Assembly: GCA_018334775.1 (NCBI GenBank)
Contig: JAGXLJ010000088.1
Coordinates: 1 to 5,860 of the forward strand
From: Halodesulfurarchaeum sp.
GTDB taxonomy: Archaea; Halobacteriota; Halobacteria; Halobacteriales; Halobacteriaceae
Direction: 5' to 3'
DNA length: 5,860 nt
The number at the start of each line of letters is the position of its first letter. The first letter of the stretch is position 1. Made by a program: the position numbers and the translations under genes. The notes beneath the pieces are model-generated. The model was not told the origin of the DNA, did no database searches, and was given only the letters and a program-made list of their open reading frames with translations. This document shows positions 4,641 to 5,860 of this stretch, one piece after another.

Positions 4641-5860
4641 TCAGAGGTCCCGACGGGCCATTGTGAACGGGAGTCCTTCGACGCCGTCACGTTGGAACGC
4701 CGAAATGGTGTCGTTGAAGTCGTGATACCCGATCAGGTCTTCCTGAATGATCCGTTCCATGATCTCGGTGCGGAAGTCCATCTCGTCGTAAATCTCCCGG
4801 GTATCCTCATAGCCCAAAAGGGTCGCGATCTGCTCTTCGAGGACGTAGGAATTGTTCCGCCCCTGGAAGACGATCTCGTCTTCGACCGGGTCCCAGTAGA
4901 AGGACTGACGAGTCACGACACCGCCCATTTCCTTCGAATACCCTTCGATCTCCTGGACGCTGGTCACCCGTCTGAGCACGTCGTCGCCCTGTTTCACTCG
5001 ATTTTGGAACAGCGCGACGTCCGCGTTGTCCATGAAAGTCTCCGGGACGTTGATCGGGTCGCCAGTGAACCGCTGGATCATCGACACGATGTCGCTCGCG
5101 TGGAAGGTCAGCATTACCGGGTGACCGGTCTGGGCCGCCTGGAAGGCCATCCGCCCCTCTTCGCCCCGAACCTCGCCGACGACGATATAGTCCGGCCGGG
5201 AGCGAAGTGCTGCTGCCACCAGGTCGAACATATCGACGTCAGCGCTGTTCTCGCCCCCTCCTTCCCGGGTGAGCAACTGTTGCCAGGTGTCGTGAGGTGG
5301 GAGCACTTCGGCGGTGTCCTCCGCCGTATAAATCTTCGAATCCCGTGGGATGAACGTCATGATGGAGTTGAGCGTCGTCGTCTTTCCGGACGCAGTCTCC
5401 CCCACGACGAAGATTGTTTGCTCGTTCTCCAGGCACAACCAAAGGTACGCGGCCAGTTCCGGCGAAAGTGTCCCCCATTTCGTAATTTGACCGACCGATA
5501 GCGGGACTTCGTCCCCCTGTCGGATGGTAAGCGAGGGCCCCTTCAGGCTCACATCACTCGAATAGATGATGTTGATACGTGACCCATCCGGGAGCGTCGA
5601 GTCCACGATGGGGTCCGAATCGGAGACTGGATCGCCCATTCGCTCACCGATATTGCGCAGCCAATTGTCGAACTCTTCCGGTTCGCCGAAATCCACGGTG
5701 GTCGGAAGGAGCCCGTAGGTCCCGTGATCGACGTAGGTTTGGCTGGGCCCGATCACGTGAATGTCCTCGTTATACGGGTCCCGCATCACCGGTTCCAGCG
5801 GCCCGAGACCGACGATATCACGATTGAGCTGATATCGCATCGTGTTGTAGGTCGTTTCCG
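4641..5860 (-). CDS. arlI: Archaellum motor ATPase ArlI (FlaI), 5' end outside window
   Basis: ArlI is the hexameric secretion-type ATPase that powers both export of archaellins and rotation of the filament, acting at the cytoplasmic face with ArlJ and ArlH. The visible 405 residues include the end of the N-terminal domain and the whole catalytic domain. Counting from the Met at 5840: '[15 protein letters not shown]' (79-93), Walker A '[10 protein letters not shown]' (147-156, K153), Asp box '[10 protein letters not shown]' (170-179), Walker B '[15 protein letters not shown]' (216-230, E223) and His box '[12 protein letters not shown]' (239-250). All key residues are intact. The frame stays open past that Met ('ETTYNT' before it) to the window edge, so the true start lies outside. 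Family proteins are about 550 residues, so roughly a quarter to a third is missing. '[20 protein letters not shown]' matches haloarchaeal FlaI rather than the pilus ATPases. The gene ends with TGA one base before arlJ. Confidence 0.95.
   Translation of the reverse strand, partial: ETTYNTMRYQLNRDIVGLGPLEPVMRDPYNEDIHVIGPSQTYVDHGTYGLLPTTVDFGEPEEFDNWLRNIGERMGDPVSDSDPIVDSTLPDGSRINIIYSSDVSLKGPSLTIRQGDEVPLSVGQITKWGTLSPELAAYLWLCLENEQTIFVVGETASGKTTTLNSIMTFIPRDSKIYTAEDTAEVLPPHDTWQQLLTREGGGENSADVDMFDLVAAALRSRPDYIVVGEVRGEEGRMAFQAAQTGHPVMLTFHASDIVSMIQRFTGDPINVPETFMDNADVALFQNRVKQGDDVLRRVTSVQEIEGYSKEMGGVVTRQSFYWDPVEDEIVFQGRNNSYVLEEQIATLLGYEDTREIYDEMDFRTEIMERIIQEDLIGYHDFNDTISAFQRDGVEGLPFTMARRDL

Noticed and set aside
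4572..5501. A 309-codon open frame on the plus strand opposite arlI
   Set aside because: It lies mostly antisense to the catalytic domain of arlI, whose motifs are all intact. Long antisense frames are expected in GC-rich haloarchaeal genes, and the product shows no recognisable domain.
2906..5860. Type IV pilus PilB/PilC pair
   Set aside because: The ATPase sequence, the gene order and the ArlJ length and topology fit the haloarchaeal archaellum proteins better, and chemotaxis genes lie close by.
1..5860. CRISPR array, tRNA or rRNA genes, insertion sequence or attachment-site repeats
   Set aside because: No regularly spaced repeats, clover-leaf signatures, transposase motifs or terminal inverted repeats were seen on either strand by eye.

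Overview
The window looks like part of a haloarchaeal (class Halobacteria) chromosome. The proteins are strongly acidic (Asp/Glu-rich), the DNA is moderately GC-rich with codons ending mostly in G or C, one gene has an archaeal TATA element, and the archaellum proteins closely match haloarchaeal FlaI/FlaJ (ArlI/ArlJ). I cannot name the genus from the sequence alone.

Layout. The right half (about 5860 down to 1919, minus strand) is the tail of an archaellum operon. It holds the C-terminal two thirds of the motor ATPase ArlI (FlaI), then the membrane platform protein ArlJ (FlaJ) one base after the arlI stop, then 18 bases later a MinD/ParA-type ATPase. That ATPase has an acidic C-terminal linker and ends in an amphipathic 'RSWFGG' tail resembling a bacterial MinD membrane-targeting sequence. 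The left end (1100 down to 1, minus strand) is a chemotaxis pair: a cheW whose reading frame is broken by one base in a five-A run, and, 72 bases downstream, the start of a cytoplasmic methyl-accepting transducer that runs off the window. Between the two blocks lies a plus-strand pair: a 113-residue winged-helix regulator and a 93-residue protein with three membrane segments, the latter with its own TATA-type promoter. The membrane gene converges on the MinD gene with a 25-base gap, and the regulator diverges from cheW across 98 bases.

How the parts fit. ArlI and ArlJ form the core engine that assembles and rotates the archaellum. CheW and the transducer belong to the sensory array that biases its rotation. 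MinD-family ATPases are known in Haloferax volcanii to position archaella and chemosensory arrays at the poles, so a MinD-like gene directly behind arlJ is a good candidate for a dedicated positioning factor. The regulator and membrane-protein pair may be an unrelated insert or a local regulatory unit; the sequence does not decide. The main points for follow-up are the arlIJ-minD arrangement with its membrane tail, the broken or recoded cheW, and the transducer with no visible sensor domain.
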